From Sphingomonas kyeonggiensis (lineage in GTDB: Bacteria > Pseudomonadota > Alphaproteobacteria > Sphingomonadales > Sphingomonadaceae): DNA of 64,000 nt. Below the pieces are notes generated by a model. The model ran no database searches. It was given only the letters and a program-made list of their open reading frames with translations, and was not told the DNA's origin. The DNA is taken from contig NZ_JACIEH010000001.1 of the NCBI RefSeq assembly GCF_014196745.1, forward strand, positions 1,550,001 through 1,614,000. The letters run 5' to 3'. Of the stretch, positions 9,652 through 18,752 are shown one piece after another (positions within the stretch are counted from its first letter, which is position 1; every line of letters begins with the position of its first letter). The translations under genes were made by a program, and so were the position numbers.

Positions 9652-10914
9652 ATGCAGCGTTTTGCCCAGAGGACCTACATCGCGTCAGGCCTGCGAACCC
9701 CATTCGGTCGCGGTGGCGGCGCACTCGCTGATCACGATGCGATCAGCCTGTCCGTTCCCCTTGTCCAGGCAATGGCCGCGCAGGCGCGGCCGGATCTGTT
9801 CGTCTGGGGTACCGTGATCCCCAGCCTGGGCTGGAGCAATATCGGCCGCGAAATCTGGCTGGATGCAAAGCTCGATCCGACCGTGCCCGCCTATTCCGCC
9901 GTGCTTGCATGCTCGACCAGCATGATCGCCGCACTCACGGCAGCCGGCATGCTTGGCGGCGACACGGATCTTGTTCTGGTCGGTGGCTCCGAAGTGATGA
10001 GCAACCCGCCGATCGGCCTCACGCTGGAAGCGTCGAAGCGGATCGTGAAGCTGTTCCGTACCGACCCGGCCGAAGCCTTCGATGCACTCAAGGCCCTGAC
10101 CCCGAATGATCTGGTGCTGCCGGTCAAGGGCTGGGCCAACCGGATTACCGGGCGGACGATGGGCGACCATATGGAAGAAACCGCGCAGATCTGGAATATC
10201 ACGCGCGAGGCGCAGGACGAGTGGTCGCTGAAAAGCCACCAGCGTGCGGTCGCCGGTTGGGAATCCGGCTTTTTCGACGATCTGGTGATCTCGCTGCCGG
10301 AGATTTCGCGCGATGCAAATCCCCGTGCCGATACCTCGATCGAGAAGCTCGCGGCCCTCAAGCCGGCGTTCGACAAGTCCGGCAAGGGCTCCATCACCGC
10401 GGGCAACAGCTCGCCGATCACGGATGGGGCCGCTGCCTGCTGGGTTGCGACCGAGGCCGGGCTGGCGCGATTGCCCAACGGGACCCATTATGCGGAACTC
10501 GTCGATCACGAGATTGCCGCAGTCGATCACAGCGTGGACGGATTGCTGATGGCGCCGAGCTTCGCGATCCCGCGGCTGCTCGCGCGCCATGGTCTGCGCT
10601 ACGACGATGTCGCGCTGTGGGAGATCCATGAGGCGTTCGCGGCGCAGCTCCTCGCCAATGTAGCCGCCCTGGAGAAGCCCGGCTGGACACGCGACCGCGC
10701 CGGTGTCGATTTCGACTTCGGTGATTTCCCCTGGGATCGGCTCAATCCGAATGGAGGATCAGTCGCGATCGGCCATCCTTTCGCCGCGACCGGCGCGAGG
10801 GACCTGAGCCAGGCGATCAAGGAGCTCTGGAACATGTCCGCGGGCTCATTCGCGATCGTCAGCATTTGTGCCGATGGCGGGCATGGCACGGTAGCGTTGT
10901 TGCGTCGCCCGTGA
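9652..10914 (+). CDS. Thiolase-family acetyl-CoA acetyltransferase
   Basis: 420 aa from the ATG at 9652, with GGAG 7 nt upstream. Nucleophile Cys in AVLACSTSM, substrate motifs WEIHEAFAAQ and AIGHPFAATGARD, and a C-terminal Cys in ICADGGHG (families usually show CxGGG). Catalyses acyl-CoA cleavage or condensation; closest in style to FadI/FadA-like degradative thiolases. Last gene of the 7.0-10.9 kb unit, suggesting that the cluster ends in beta-oxidation-like chain shortening. Confidence 0.9.
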   Translation: MQRFAQRTYIASGLRTPFGRGGGALADHDAISLSVPLVQAMAAQARPDLFVWGTVIPSLGWSNIGREIWLDAKLDPTVPAYSAVLACSTSMIAALTAAGMLGGDTDLVLVGGSEVMSNPPIGLTLEASKRIVKLFRTDPAEAFDALKALTPNDLVLPVKGWANRITGRTMGDHMEETAQIWNITREAQDEWSLKSHQRAVAGWESGFFDDLVISLPEISRDANPRADTSIEKLAALKPAFDKSGKGSITAGNSSPITDGAAACWVATEAGLARLPNGTHYAELVDHEIAAVDHSVDGLLMAPSFAIPRLLARHGLRYDDVALWEIHEAFAAQLLANVAALEKPGWTRDRAGVDFDFGDFPWDRLNPNGGSVAIGHPFAATGARDLSQAIKELWNMSAGSFAIVSICADGGHGTVALLRRP

Positions 10915-10927
10915 GTTGAGAGGGCAG

Positions 10928-10963
10928 CCCGTCAACCTGGCCGGTTCTGGCCGGGTTGATGGG
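10928..10963 (+). terminator. Stem-loop after the thiolase gene
   Basis: CCCGTCAACC-t-GGCC, loop GGTTCT, GGCC-g-GGTTGATGGG: a 14-bp stem with a small mismatch, 13 nt after the thiolase stop. No T run follows, so strength is uncertain. Confidence 0.55.
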
Positions 10964-11128
10964 TGTGTCTTGTCGGGGTCGGGGACAGGATCGGTGCGGC
11001 CGCGGAGGGGGCACTCGGCCGTATGTGGTGGCATGAGGCTGGGGGCTCTGCCATCTTCGCCGATCCTGTCGTAGCATAAATCGTCGATATTGGCCGTTCG
11101 CGCCACTAAACCGAAGCGTGGGCCGACG

Positions 11129-11195
11129 ATAACTTGGTACGGTATCCTCGGGGGCACGTGCCGTGCGGCGGACCTAAACCAATACCATGTTATGG
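11129..11195. promoter_or_regulatory. Two regulon sites before the first kinase gene
   Basis: In the 350-bp gap before the 11268 kinase: AACTTGGTACGG at 11131-11142 (minus-strand CCGTACCAAG) and ACCAATACCATGTTATGG at 11178-11195. Both match the CCATACC-N3-GTA pattern repeated ahead of many units to 38 kb. The second site is about 80 bp from the start codon. Confidence 0.55.
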
Positions 11196-11267
11196 GAGGC
11201 GCTGTGCGTATCTCCGATCTAGCCTACCGCTTTCGACGCAGATCTGGGTCTGGAAAGGAACGACTGG

Positions 11268-12845
11268 GTGCCGCTCAGCCACGAGTTGTTTCGTGCGATG
11301 ATCGACGTGGCGACGGAAAGCATGATCGTCCGGGACGCTGCAGGCCGGATTGTCGCGTGGAACCAGGCCGCAACGGACCTCTATGGCTTTGCGAGGGATC
11401 AGGCGATCGGCTGGCGCGCCGACGACCTCCTCCAGAGCGTTCCGCGGGTCGAAGTGGCGGAGCGGCAGGCTCCGGGCTTCTGGACGGCGCTGATCACGAG
11501 ACAGACTGTGAAGCGCAAGACGGTGCAGGTCGAGGCCCGTTTGAGCGCCCTGTACGAAGCAGATGGAAGCCTTGGCTATATTCTGGAGGCATCGAGCCAG
11601 GTGATCGGCGATGGCGCCGAGGCCCGCGGCCGGGAGCAGTATCGAGCGATGTTCCAGCACATGCCGATCGCATTGTGCAGCGTGAACAGCGATGCGCTCA
11701 CCCCCTATTATGCCTCGCTTGGCATCAACGACCGCATCGACATGGACCGCCTGCTCCTTGAGCAGCCAGCCATTCTCCAGCGGGTCGGAGAGCTTTGCTA
11801 TTTCGAGGAACTCAACGCGCGTTGCGTGGAACTGCTAGGGGCGACCCATCAGGATCAACTCGTCGGTAAGCCCGTCGCGTTCGCATTCGCGTTGCGACCC
11901 GACACCTATCGCAAGATCGTGGTGGCAGGGATCCACGGGACCAAGGCCGAGCAGGAAACCCAACTTGTCGGCATTGACGGCCGCGTGCGCGACGTACTCC
12001 TAGCGTGCATTCGCTATCAGGACGGCAGAAGCCGGAGCACCCTGACCGGCATCATGGATATCGGCGCGCGCCTCAAGGCCGAGGCGGATTTCCACCGTGT
12101 CTCGGCGCAGTTCGAACGTGCCTCGCGCGTTTCCTTTCTGGGCGAGGCTTTCTCGATGATAGCCCATGAGATGAGCCAGCCCATCTCCGCGGTGGCTGCC
12201 GGTAGCCAATCCGGTCTTCACTGGCTTGAACAGGATCCGCCCGATTTCGCCGCGGCAAGGCTCTGCTTTTCGCGAAACCTCAGCCATGCCATGCGGGCCC
12301 GCGACGTGATCGGAAGGGTGCGCGACATGGCCGAAGCTGGTGCGCCGGTGCTTGTCGAAACCAGCCTTTCGGAGCTGGTAGCCGATGCTACTCTGATCGT
12401 CGCGGGACGAAGCCGTGCGCAACGCATCCGGATAGTCATCACCGACAATACGAGCCCCCACAAAGTCGAGGTGGATAAGGCGCGGCTCGAGCAGGTGGTG
12501 GTCAATATCCTCAGCAATGCAATTGAGATGATCGAAGTCGCGCGGCCGCAGCGCCGGCTCATCGAGGTCATCCTCGACGATATGGATAGCACCGTCTGCT
12601 GCTCTATCCGCGACAGCGGTCCCGGCTTCCAGCCGGATCGGTTGGCGGGCGTTTTCGATCGCAACCTTGTCCGCAACAAGAGTGAGCAAAGCCTTGGGCT
12701 ACCGCTCTGCCGCGCGATCGTCGAACATCATGACGGGCGGATATTTGCGTCCAACGATTCTCCCCTGGGAGGGGCAAGCGTGCGCTTCGAGCTGCCCGCT
12801 TCCTTCCATTCGCGGAAGCGGGCACTCGTCGATCAGATCGAATAG
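11268..12845 (+). CDS. Soluble PAS histidine kinase (first of four)
   Basis: 525 aa, GTG start with AAAGGAA about 9 nt upstream. An N-terminal PAS domain (residues 8-110) is followed by a second sensor module (about 125-265), then HisKA with phospho-acceptor His300 (FSMIAHEMSQPIS) and a HATPase domain: N box EQVVVNILSNAIE, G1 IRDSGPGF, G2 LGLPLCRAIVEHH. No transmembrane helix, so cytoplasmic. The HE(M/L)xQP box is that of FixL/NodV-type kinases. No cognate regulator is adjacent; the FixJ-like protein at 20873 is the nearest full-length candidate. Confidence 0.92.
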   Translation: MPLSHELFRAMIDVATESMIVRDAAGRIVAWNQAATDLYGFARDQAIGWRADDLLQSVPRVEVAERQAPGFWTALITRQTVKRKTVQVEARLSALYEADGSLGYILEASSQVIGDGAEARGREQYRAMFQHMPIALCSVNSDALTPYYASLGINDRIDMDRLLLEQPAILQRVGELCYFEELNARCVELLGATHQDQLVGKPVAFAFALRPDTYRKIVVAGIHGTKAEQETQLVGIDGRVRDVLLACIRYQDGRSRSTLTGIMDIGARLKAEADFHRVSAQFERASRVSFLGEAFSMIAHEMSQPISAVAAGSQSGLHWLEQDPPDFAAARLCFSRNLSHAMRARDVIGRVRDMAEAGAPVLVETSLSELVADATLIVAGRSRAQRIRIVITDNTSPHKVEVDKARLEQVVVNILSNAIEMIEVARPQRRLIEVILDDMDSTVCCSIRDSGPGFQPDRLAGVFDRNLVRNKSEQSLGLPLCRAIVEHHDGRIFASNDSPLGGASVRFELPASFHSRKRALVDQIE

Positions 12846-12853
12846 GATAGGGG

Positions 12854-14005
12854 TCAGGGGCGCATCGCTCGAAGAAAATCAAAGACCGCCACTCCGGATA
12901 CCTCATCAGGTGGGGACAGAACCTCCGGATGCGCAAGCGTCGTAAGGGCGTTTTCATATCCGGTGCGCCAATGATCGAGCATGGTTTGGCGCGAGAATTC
13001 ATAGTCCTTGGATTCGCCCTCATAGGTGGGTGAATGATAGACCAGCTGGACGATGTTGTACGCCGCCTGGTCGGAAACGTTCGCGAGCATTTGCGCCTCG
13101 CTCGAGCTTTTCAACTGGTCCGGCAGCTGCTCGTACAGCCTCTGAAATGCGGCGCGCAGCGCCTGTATCTTGCGAAATTCGTCCGTCGCTGCCCTGGTGC
13201 GGCTCGAGAATTGAATCTCCTTCATCCTTACCCCTGTGGTCGGGAGGTCTGTCGGGAGCGCACCGTCCGCGCTCCACAGGTCAACCTGGAATATCAGCGT
13301 GTCGAGATTGGATGGGGCCGTGAGAACCCAGTCGAGAGGCGTGTTCGAGACCAGCCCCCCATCCCAATAATGTTCACCCTCGATCTCGATCGCCGGAAAC
13401 CCGGGAGGCAGTGCGCCGGACGCCATGACATGTTCGGGACGGATCGTGTCAGTGGCATTGTCAAAATAGACGAAGTTCCCGGTTCGAACGTTCACCGCGC
13501 CGATCCCGAGGCGGACTTCCCGCGCGTTGATGCGGTCAAAGTCGACAACGGCCTCGAGCGTCGATCGAAGCGCGGACGTGTCGTACCAGCTGGTGCTGCC
13601 CGAAGTCCCGGACGGCAGCAGGTTGGGAGGAGGAAAGCGCGGCTGGAAGAAGCCCCGGGCGCCCGAAACCAGGACGCGGCCGGCTGCAAACTGGTTGATC
13701 GTGCTTCGTATCAGGGCGTGTTCCGCCAGGTCCGGCAGCCAGCTGGCCCAGCCGAAAGATCCCGCGGTAACGGTGTCCCAAAATTTTCGCAGCGCCTCGA
13801 TGCGCCGCTCGCGCGGATTGCCGGCGATGATGGCACTGTTGATGGCGCCGATCGATATCCCGGCGATCCAGTCCGGCTCGATACCCTGTTCGAGCAGTGC
13901 CTGATATACGCCTGCCTGATAGGATCCCAGCGCACCACCGCCCTGCAGAAGCAGCGCTATCCGACCGAAGGCGCTGGTCGGGGAGTGCAAAGATTGGCTG
14001 GTCAT
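12854..14005 (-). CDS. Patatin-like phospholipase
   Basis: 383 aa. Oxyanion motif GGGALGSYQAGVYQ, nucleophile elbow GISIG and catalytic Asp in WDGGLVSNTPL form the Ser-Asp dyad of bacterial patatins. The C-terminal 130 residues (REIQFSSRTRAATDEFRK...) are the DUF3734-type extension. Predicted lipid acyl hydrolase, probably cytoplasmic (no signal peptide). GAGGGG lies 7 nt before the ATG. It follows the CMD gene by 11 nt, so the two form one unit. Confidence 0.9.
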   Translation of the reverse strand: MTSQSLHSPTSAFGRIALLLQGGGALGSYQAGVYQALLEQGIEPDWIAGISIGAINSAIIAGNPRERRIEALRKFWDTVTAGSFGWASWLPDLAEHALIRSTINQFAAGRVLVSGARGFFQPRFPPPNLLPSGTSGSTSWYDTSALRSTLEAVVDFDRINAREVRLGIGAVNVRTGNFVYFDNATDTIRPEHVMASGALPPGFPAIEIEGEHYWDGGLVSNTPLDWVLTAPSNLDTLIFQVDLWSADGALPTDLPTTGVRMKEIQFSSRTRAATDEFRKIQALRAAFQRLYEQLPDQLKSSSEAQMLANVSDQAAYNIVQLVYHSPTYEGESKDYEFSRQTMLDHWRTGYENALTTLAHPEVLSPPDEVSGVAVFDFLRAMRP

Positions 14006-14016
14006 AGGATACCCCT

Positions 14017-14583
14017 CTATTCGCGTTCCGGCACCGGCACATTGAAACCGTTCAGCGTGGTCGAAACCAGCGCGTACAGGCCCACCAGATAGATCAGCTC
14101 ATTGGTGGCATGCTGTCCGAAGGTCGCCACAGCGAGCCGATAGATCGGCTCCGGCAGAATGCCGCCAGCCGAAAGGGCATAGGCAAAGTCATAAGCAATG
14201 CTCTCCTCTCGAGTGAAATCGGTCGGCTTCACGCCCGCGACGAGCGAGGCGAGGCGTTCCTCCGACATCCCCTCGCGCTCGGCTACGGCGATATGTGCAT
14301 AGATTTCATAGGCTGCATTGTAGCGTGCGCCGACGACGAGGATTGCTACCTGACGAACGGGATCGGGGAGGGCGGCCTCCGCCGTCATAGCCATGGTGAG
14401 GTCCCAGATCGCCTTGCCGATCCGAGGCTCGTGGAGCCACGGATTCCAAGGGCCCATGAGAGCGCCGTCTTCCCGCTCGACGCAAAAAGCGTTGAAGTTG
14501 CTGGCGATGCCCTCGCGCATGTCGTCATACAGGGTGTGCTGTTCCGCGGCGAGGTCAGCGGGCGAAATGAGGGGGAGGCGCAA
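14017..14583 (-). CDS. Carboxymuconolactone decarboxylase-family protein
   Basis: 188 aa, CMD/AhpD-type helical protein (NPWLHEPRIGKAIWDL.., VRQVAILVVGARYNAAYEIYAH). It lacks the Cys-x2-Cys of the 9224 protein: the corresponding segment is ARYNAAYEIYAH, so a thiol-redox role is unlikely and a decarboxylase/hydrolase-like or structural role is open. Heads the CMD-patatin unit; one regulon site lies about 95 bp upstream. Confidence 0.88.
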   Translation of the reverse strand: MRLPLISPADLAAEQHTLYDDMREGIASNFNAFCVEREDGALMGPWNPWLHEPRIGKAIWDLTMAMTAEAALPDPVRQVAILVVGARYNAAYEIYAHIAVAEREGMSEERLASLVAGVKPTDFTREESIAYDFAYALSAGGILPEPIYRLAVATFGQHATNELIYLVGLYALVSTTLNGFNVPVPERE

Positions 14584-14675
14584 GACGATTCTCCATCAAC
14601 AAGGCTTTGCGGCGCCGACCGGTCCTGGTCGTGCCGGGGATTGGAAGGTCGCCGGTTTGTCGGGTCTTGCCCAGC

Positions 14676-14691
14676 AATACACTGGTATGGG
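14676..14691. promoter_or_regulatory. Regulon site before the CMD-patatin unit
   Basis: Minus-strand CCCATACCAGTGTATT, matching CCATACC-N3-GTA, about 95 bp from the CMD start codon. Only one clear copy was found here. Confidence 0.5.
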
Positions 14692-14780
14692 GAGGGCGCT
14701 GGCCCGAGCCCATGAAAAGGGGGCGCCTGCTCGCACCTTGGTGAAGCGGGACGCCCCTGATCATCTACATGCCGAGACTA

Positions 14781-15611
14781 TCAGGCGAGGAAGACGGTGG
14801 CCTGACGGACAAATTCCTCATGATACTGGAACACGCCGGCATGGCCTGCATCCGGGAAGATGCTCAGCTGTGCCGCCGGAAAGCGTGCTACCATATCGAA
14901 CGATCGTGGCGTCGGGACCATCACATCGTCATCGCCATTCGCCACCAGAACGGGATTCCGGATCTTCGTCAGGTCCTGGGGCTTGGTCTCTCCCCAACCG
15001 ACGATCGCCGTCAGGTGTGCGGCGATCGTTGCTTCGGTCACGGGGGTGTCGCGGTTCTCGGTGCGCTCCGCCAAGCGAGCGAGATAAGCATTCGCGGCCG
15101 CTTGGCCATTCTCCGTTTGCGTGAAGAACAGATAGTGCTTGGGGTGCTTGCCTTCCTCGGCCGCCTTCCGCCGTACCTCGGCGACCATTGCCGGCTTGGT
15201 GTTATGCGCGCCACCGGCAGGGCCGGTTCCCGCTAGGATCGCCTTGCGAACCCGGTCGGGGAAGCGCTCCAGGATCACCTGGGCGACGAACCCACCCATC
15301 GAAAACCCGAACAGGTCGCAGGTCTCGACACCGAGCGCGTCGAGAAAGGCGATAGCGTCTTCTGCCATTGCCTCGACGGTGGTGGGTGTCACGCCGCCGG
15401 ATGCGCCGACACCGCGATTGTCGAAGGTGATCACCGGCCGGGTCGCGGCAAGTCCATCCACGACCCTCGGGTCCCAATCGTCCAGGACGGCGGTGAAGTG
15501 ATGCAGAAACACCAGGGGGATCCCCTCAGCGGGGCCCAGGCGACGATATGCGAACGGCGTACCATTGACGTCGATCTGAAGCGTTTTGGCGGTTTTGTAC
15601 GTGGAGGTCAT
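14781..15611 (-). CDS. Alpha/beta hydrolase
   Basis: 276 aa. Oxyanion region LVFLHHFTAVLDDWD, nucleophile Ser in GFSMGG, acid in ANGDDDVMVP and His in PDAGHAGVFQ complete the triad. No signal peptide. The sequence is clearly related to the hydrolase at 33913 (same FNNRGVG/SS, GFSxGGFVAQ and DAGHxxxFQ patterns), so the two are paralogues. It follows the reductase at 15641 by 29 nt and GGAAGAG precedes the ATG. Substrate unknown. Confidence 0.88.
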   Translation of the reverse strand: MTSTYKTAKTLQIDVNGTPFAYRRLGPAEGIPLVFLHHFTAVLDDWDPRVVDGLAATRPVITFDNRGVGASGGVTPTTVEAMAEDAIAFLDALGVETCDLFGFSMGGFVAQVILERFPDRVRKAILAGTGPAGGAHNTKPAMVAEVRRKAAEEGKHPKHYLFFTQTENGQAAANAYLARLAERTENRDTPVTEATIAAHLTAIVGWGETKPQDLTKIRNPVLVANGDDDVMVPTPRSFDMVARFPAAQLSIFPDAGHAGVFQYHEEFVRQATVFLA

Positions 15612-15640
15612 CTCTCTCTTCCTTCTTAATCGGCAGATCT

Positions 15641-16627
15641 TCAGCGATTGACGTCGATGACGGTGCGGCCGCGGATCTTGCCTTCACGCATCCGGGAGGC
15701 GGCCTCGAGCACTTCACCAAGTCCGATTTCGGTAATGGTCGACTGGAGCTTGGTCAGATCGAGGTCACTGGCGAGACGGCGCCAGGCTTCCTCCCGGATA
15801 GGCTGCGGACAGTTCACCGAGTCGATGCCGGCGAGCGTCACGTTGCGGAGAATGAAGGGGCGTACCGAGACGGGAAGGTCCATGCCGCCCACAAAGCCGC
15901 AGGTCGTCACCACGCCGCGATATTTGGTATGTGCGATCAGGTTGGCGAGCGTCTTGCTGCCCACCGTATCGATGCCCGCCGCCCAACGTTCGGCACCGAG
16001 GGGAGGGGCATCGACTGCCAGTTCCGCGCGATCGAGAATTTCGCTGGCCCCGAGCGCGGACAGATAGGCGTTCTCCTCCGTCTTCCCGCTGGAGGCGATG
16101 ACGCGGTAGCCGAGCTTCGCGAGGATCGCGATCGCGATCGACCCGACACCGCCGGACGCACCCGTGACCACCACGTCGCCGCGCGCCGGCGTGATGCCGC
16201 CATGCTCCAGCGCAAGCACGCTCAGCATCGAGGTGAAGCCGGCCGTTCCGATCGCCATCGCGTCGCGCGTGCTGATCTGCTCGGGAAGCTTGACCAGCCA
16301 GTCACTCTTCACGCGGGCGCGCTGCGCATAGCCGCCATTATGCGTTTGGCTGAGCCCCCAGCCGGTTGCGACCACCCTGTCGCCGGGCGCGAAGCGCGGG
16401 TCTGTGGATTGCTCGACCGTGCCTGCGAAGTCGATGCCCGGGATGAGCGGGAACTTCTGGATGATCAGCGGGCTCACATAAGCGATCGCGTCCTTGAAGT
16501 TCAGGTTGGACCATTCGACCGCGACGGTGACGTCTCCATCCCCAAGGACGGCCTCTTCGAGCGTCTCGATGGATGCGCTGATCGCGCCGCTGTCCGCGCG
16601 CTGTGCCACAATGGCGTGGAAGGACAT
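15641..16627 (-). CDS. YhdH/AcuI-type NADPH quinone (acryloyl-CoA) reductase
   Basis: 328 aa medium-chain reductase. Motifs: NFKDAIAY, PGIDFAGTVEQS, GDRVVATGWG, the nucleotide-binding VTGASGGVGSIAIAILAKLGY and GFTSMLSV. These are hallmarks of the YhdH/AcuI branch, which reduces acryloyl-CoA or quinone-like enones with NADPH. The ATG at 16627 has AGGAAA about 9 nt upstream; the frame runs open further to 17116, but that part crosses the operator and the HxlR gene and is not coding. First gene of a two-gene unit with the hydrolase, divergent from an HxlR regulator. Confidence 0.9.
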   Translation of the reverse strand: MSFHAIVAQRADSGAISASIETLEEAVLGDGDVTVAVEWSNLNFKDAIAYVSPLIIQKFPLIPGIDFAGTVEQSTDPRFAPGDRVVATGWGLSQTHNGGYAQRARVKSDWLVKLPEQISTRDAMAIGTAGFTSMLSVLALEHGGITPARGDVVVTGASGGVGSIAIAILAKLGYRVIASSGKTEENAYLSALGASEILDRAELAVDAPPLGAERWAAGIDTVGSKTLANLIAHTKYRGVVTTCGFVGGMDLPVSVRPFILRNVTLAGIDSVNCPQPIREEAWRRLASDLDLTKLQSTITEIGLGEVLEAASRMREGKIRGRTVIDVNR

Positions 16628-16678
16628 GGGGCGATTTCCTTTCATGAAACAAAGAGGTGGCGAGAATAAGCGCATGAT

Positions 16679-16708
16679 GCGATAATCGTAAGTACGCACA
16701 ATTATCGC
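16679..16708. promoter_or_regulatory. Inverted repeat between reductase and HxlR genes
   Basis: GCGATAAT, 14 bp, ATTATCGC: perfect 8-bp arms with centres about two helical turns apart, in the divergent promoter region. Likely operator of the HxlR protein, inferred from position. Confidence 0.55.
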
Positions 16709-16754
16709 TGGTACTATCAATGTTGTGCGTATGGGATCGAAGGAGGACTTTGCA

Positions 16755-17162
16755 TTGCGTACGAAGCGTCTGGATCCGAAGAGCGGATGCGCTGTGGAAT
16801 TGACGCTCTCGGTCATCGGTGGTGTCTGGAAGCCGTTGATCCTCTTCCACCTGCTCACCGGGAAGCGGCGCTTCATGGAATTGACCAGGCTCATTCCAAG
16901 CGCGACGCAGCGCATGTTGACGCTCCAGCTGAGAGAGCTCGAATCCGACGGCCTCGTCTTCCGCCATGTGTTCCACGAGGTACCCCCGCGGGTGGAATAT
17001 GAGGCTACGCCATTGGCGCGAACCCTTGCGCCCGTTCTGCTCCGTCTGCGCGATTGGGGAGAGCGATATCGCGACGAGCAACAGGGCTTGCCGCCCATGG
17101 AAGCGGGCTGTTCCACCGAGGCGTCGAGTACGGTTCGCAGCGCAGCTATTGCGGGCGATTGA
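16755..17162 (+). CDS. HxlR-family winged-helix regulator
   Basis: About 135 aa. The HxlR signature is present: a Cys near the N terminus (SGCAVELTLSVIGGVWKPLILFHL), then FMELTRLIPSATQRMLTLQLRELESDGLV and a wing (PRVEYEATPLA). HxlR proteins often sense electrophiles or oxidants through this Cys and repress a divergent reductase, which fits the 15641 gene. A perfect AAGGAGG lies 8 nt before a TTG at 16755; starts at ATG 16731 or GTG 16725 are in frame but have no ribosome site. Confidence 0.88.
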   Translation: MRTKRLDPKSGCAVELTLSVIGGVWKPLILFHLLTGKRRFMELTRLIPSATQRMLTLQLRELESDGLVFRHVFHEVPPRVEYEATPLARTLAPVLLRLRDWGERYRDEQQGLPPMEAGCSTEASSTVRSAAIAGD

Positions 17163-17338
17163 ATGAGGGCGGCGGGACTTGGGGTTGTGGATTTCCTGGT
17201 CCATCACCTGCTCCCCTTCCGCCTGCCTCAGGGGCGACCGAAGGCGTGCGATCCCGATTGGAGCCTGTCGCCTTGGCCGCCTCGGGACTGCCCAGCGCAG
17301 CCCGGAAGCAGCTAGTATCTTGCGCCGACCCGGCGCCA

Positions 17339-17460
17339 TCCTACCGAGGTATTGGGTCAGCCGCGGCAGATTGCCCCGTTGGCGTGGGGCATGGTGCGCA
17401 GGATGCAACTCTCTCCCGTGATCAGCTACGGACGATGGTATGTATGGGCCATGGTATGGC
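17339..17460. promoter_or_regulatory. Regulon sites before formate dehydrogenase
   Basis: The 360-bp gap holds no gene but three sites: CCTACCGAGGTATTGG (17340-17355), a minus-strand CATACCATCGTCC (17430-17442) and a minus-strand GCCATACCATGG (17449-17460). The first two centres are 89 bp apart; the second lies about 87 bp from the start codon. Confidence 0.55.
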
Positions 17461-17521
17461 TAAAATCCGGCTGCCCGGGCGGTAGAAGAACGGACCTGCT
17501 TTTCACAAGGAGTGGCCCGTT

Positions 17522-18679
17522 ATGGCGAAGATCGTCTGTGTACTGTATCCCGACTCAAAGAACGGACATCCGCAGAGCTATGCTCGCGACAATATCCCGG
17601 TAATCAATGGCTATCCTGGTGGGCAAACCGCGCCGAGCCCATCGGCGATCGACTTTACGCCGGGTGAACTGCTGGGAGACGTGACCGGCGAACTCGGACT
17701 GCGCCGGTTCCTGGAGGCTGCCGGTCACACCTTTGTCGTCACCTCGGACAAGGAGGGCCCGGACTCAGAGCTCGACCGGGAGCTTGTCGATGCGGACGTG
17801 GTGATATCCCAGCCTTTCTGGCCTGCCTATATCACCCGGGAACGGATGGAGAAGGCTCCGAGGCTCAAGCTGGCGATCACTGCCGGCATCGGTTCCGACC
17901 ATGTCGATCTGGCAGCCGCCGCGGACCATGGACTGACCGTGGCCGAGGTCACCTTCTCGAACTCGATCAGTGTCGCCGAGCACGCGGTGATGATGATCCT
18001 GTCGCTGGTGCGCGACTATATCCCGCAACATGAGATAGCCCGGAGCGGCGGATGGGACATCGCCGACGCCATTGCGCGGTCCTATGACGTGGAAGGCATG
18101 CAGGTCGGCGTGATCGCGGCGGGTCGGATCGGCCTGGCGGTGCTGCGCCGGATGAAGCCGTTCGATGTAGGCCTCCACTATTTCGATTTCCATCGGCTGC
18201 CGGAAGAGGTCGAGCGCGAGCTTGGCCTGACCTATCATCCTTCGGCCAAGGCGCTGGCCGCGGCGTGCGACGTGATCTCGATCCATACGCCGCTGACGCC
18301 GGCGACCGATACCATGTTCAATGCCGAGTTCCTGGCCGGCATGAAGCGCGGATCCTATATCGTGAACACCGCGCGCGGGAAGCTGTTCGATCGCGATGCG
18401 CTCGTGGCGGCGCTCAACAGCGGGCACATCGCGGGCTATGCCGGCGATGTCTGGTATCCGCAGCCGGCGCCTGCCGATCACCCTTGGCGGGCAATGCCGC
18501 ATAACGGCATGACTCCGCATACCTCCGGCACCAGCCTTTCCGCGCAGGCGCGCTATGCGGCGGGCACGCGCGAGATTCTGGAATGCTGGCTCGCCGGACA
18601 TCCGATCCGCGACGAGTATCTGATCGTTGCGGGCGGCGGATATGCGGGCACGGGTGCCCATAGCTACACCCCGGCGTGA
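17522..18679 (+). CDS. fdh: NAD-dependent formate dehydrogenase
   Basis: 385 aa, cytoplasmic, oxidises formate to CO2 with NAD (EC 1.17.1.9). It follows the Pseudomonas-type enzyme closely: MAKIVCVLYPD, YPGGQTAPSPSAIDF, DADVVISQPFWPAY, TAGIGSDHVDL, NSISVAEHAVMMIL, a Rossmann motif (VIAAGRIGLAVLRR), catalytic Arg in VNTARGKL and His in TPHTSGTSLSAQ. CACAAGGAGTGG gives a good ribosome site. It stands alone with its own regulon sites. The family assignment is secure; its link to neighbouring substrates is not. Confidence 0.95.
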   Translation: MAKIVCVLYPDSKNGHPQSYARDNIPVINGYPGGQTAPSPSAIDFTPGELLGDVTGELGLRRFLEAAGHTFVVTSDKEGPDSELDRELVDADVVISQPFWPAYITRERMEKAPRLKLAITAGIGSDHVDLAAAADHGLTVAEVTFSNSISVAEHAVMMILSLVRDYIPQHEIARSGGWDIADAIARSYDVEGMQVGVIAAGRIGLAVLRRMKPFDVGLHYFDFHRLPEEVERELGLTYHPSAKALAAACDVISIHTPLTPATDTMFNAEFLAGMKRGSYIVNTARGKLFDRDALVAALNSGHIAGYAGDVWYPQPAPADHPWRAMPHNGMTPHTSGTSLSAQARYAAGTREILECWLAGHPIRDEYLIVAGGGYAGTGAHSYTPA

Positions 18680-18685
18680 TTGGAT

Positions 18686-18713
18686 GTGGGCAGGCGCCAA
18701 GGCGTCTGCCCAC
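18686..18713. terminator. Stem-loop between fdh and the second kinase
   Basis: GTGGGCAGGCGC and GCGTCTGCCCAC pair over 12 bp around a CAAG loop, just after the fdh stop and before the convergent kinase. It could serve both strands; there is no clear T run. Confidence 0.55.
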
Positions 18714-18752
18714 CTTCAGGGTGGCAGGGCAGCCGTTCGATTATCTAGTGAT

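Noticed and set aside
16628..17116. N-terminal extension of the YhdH-type reductase
   Set aside because: Crosses the operator and the HxlR gene; the ATG at 16627 has a ribosome site and begins the domain exactly.
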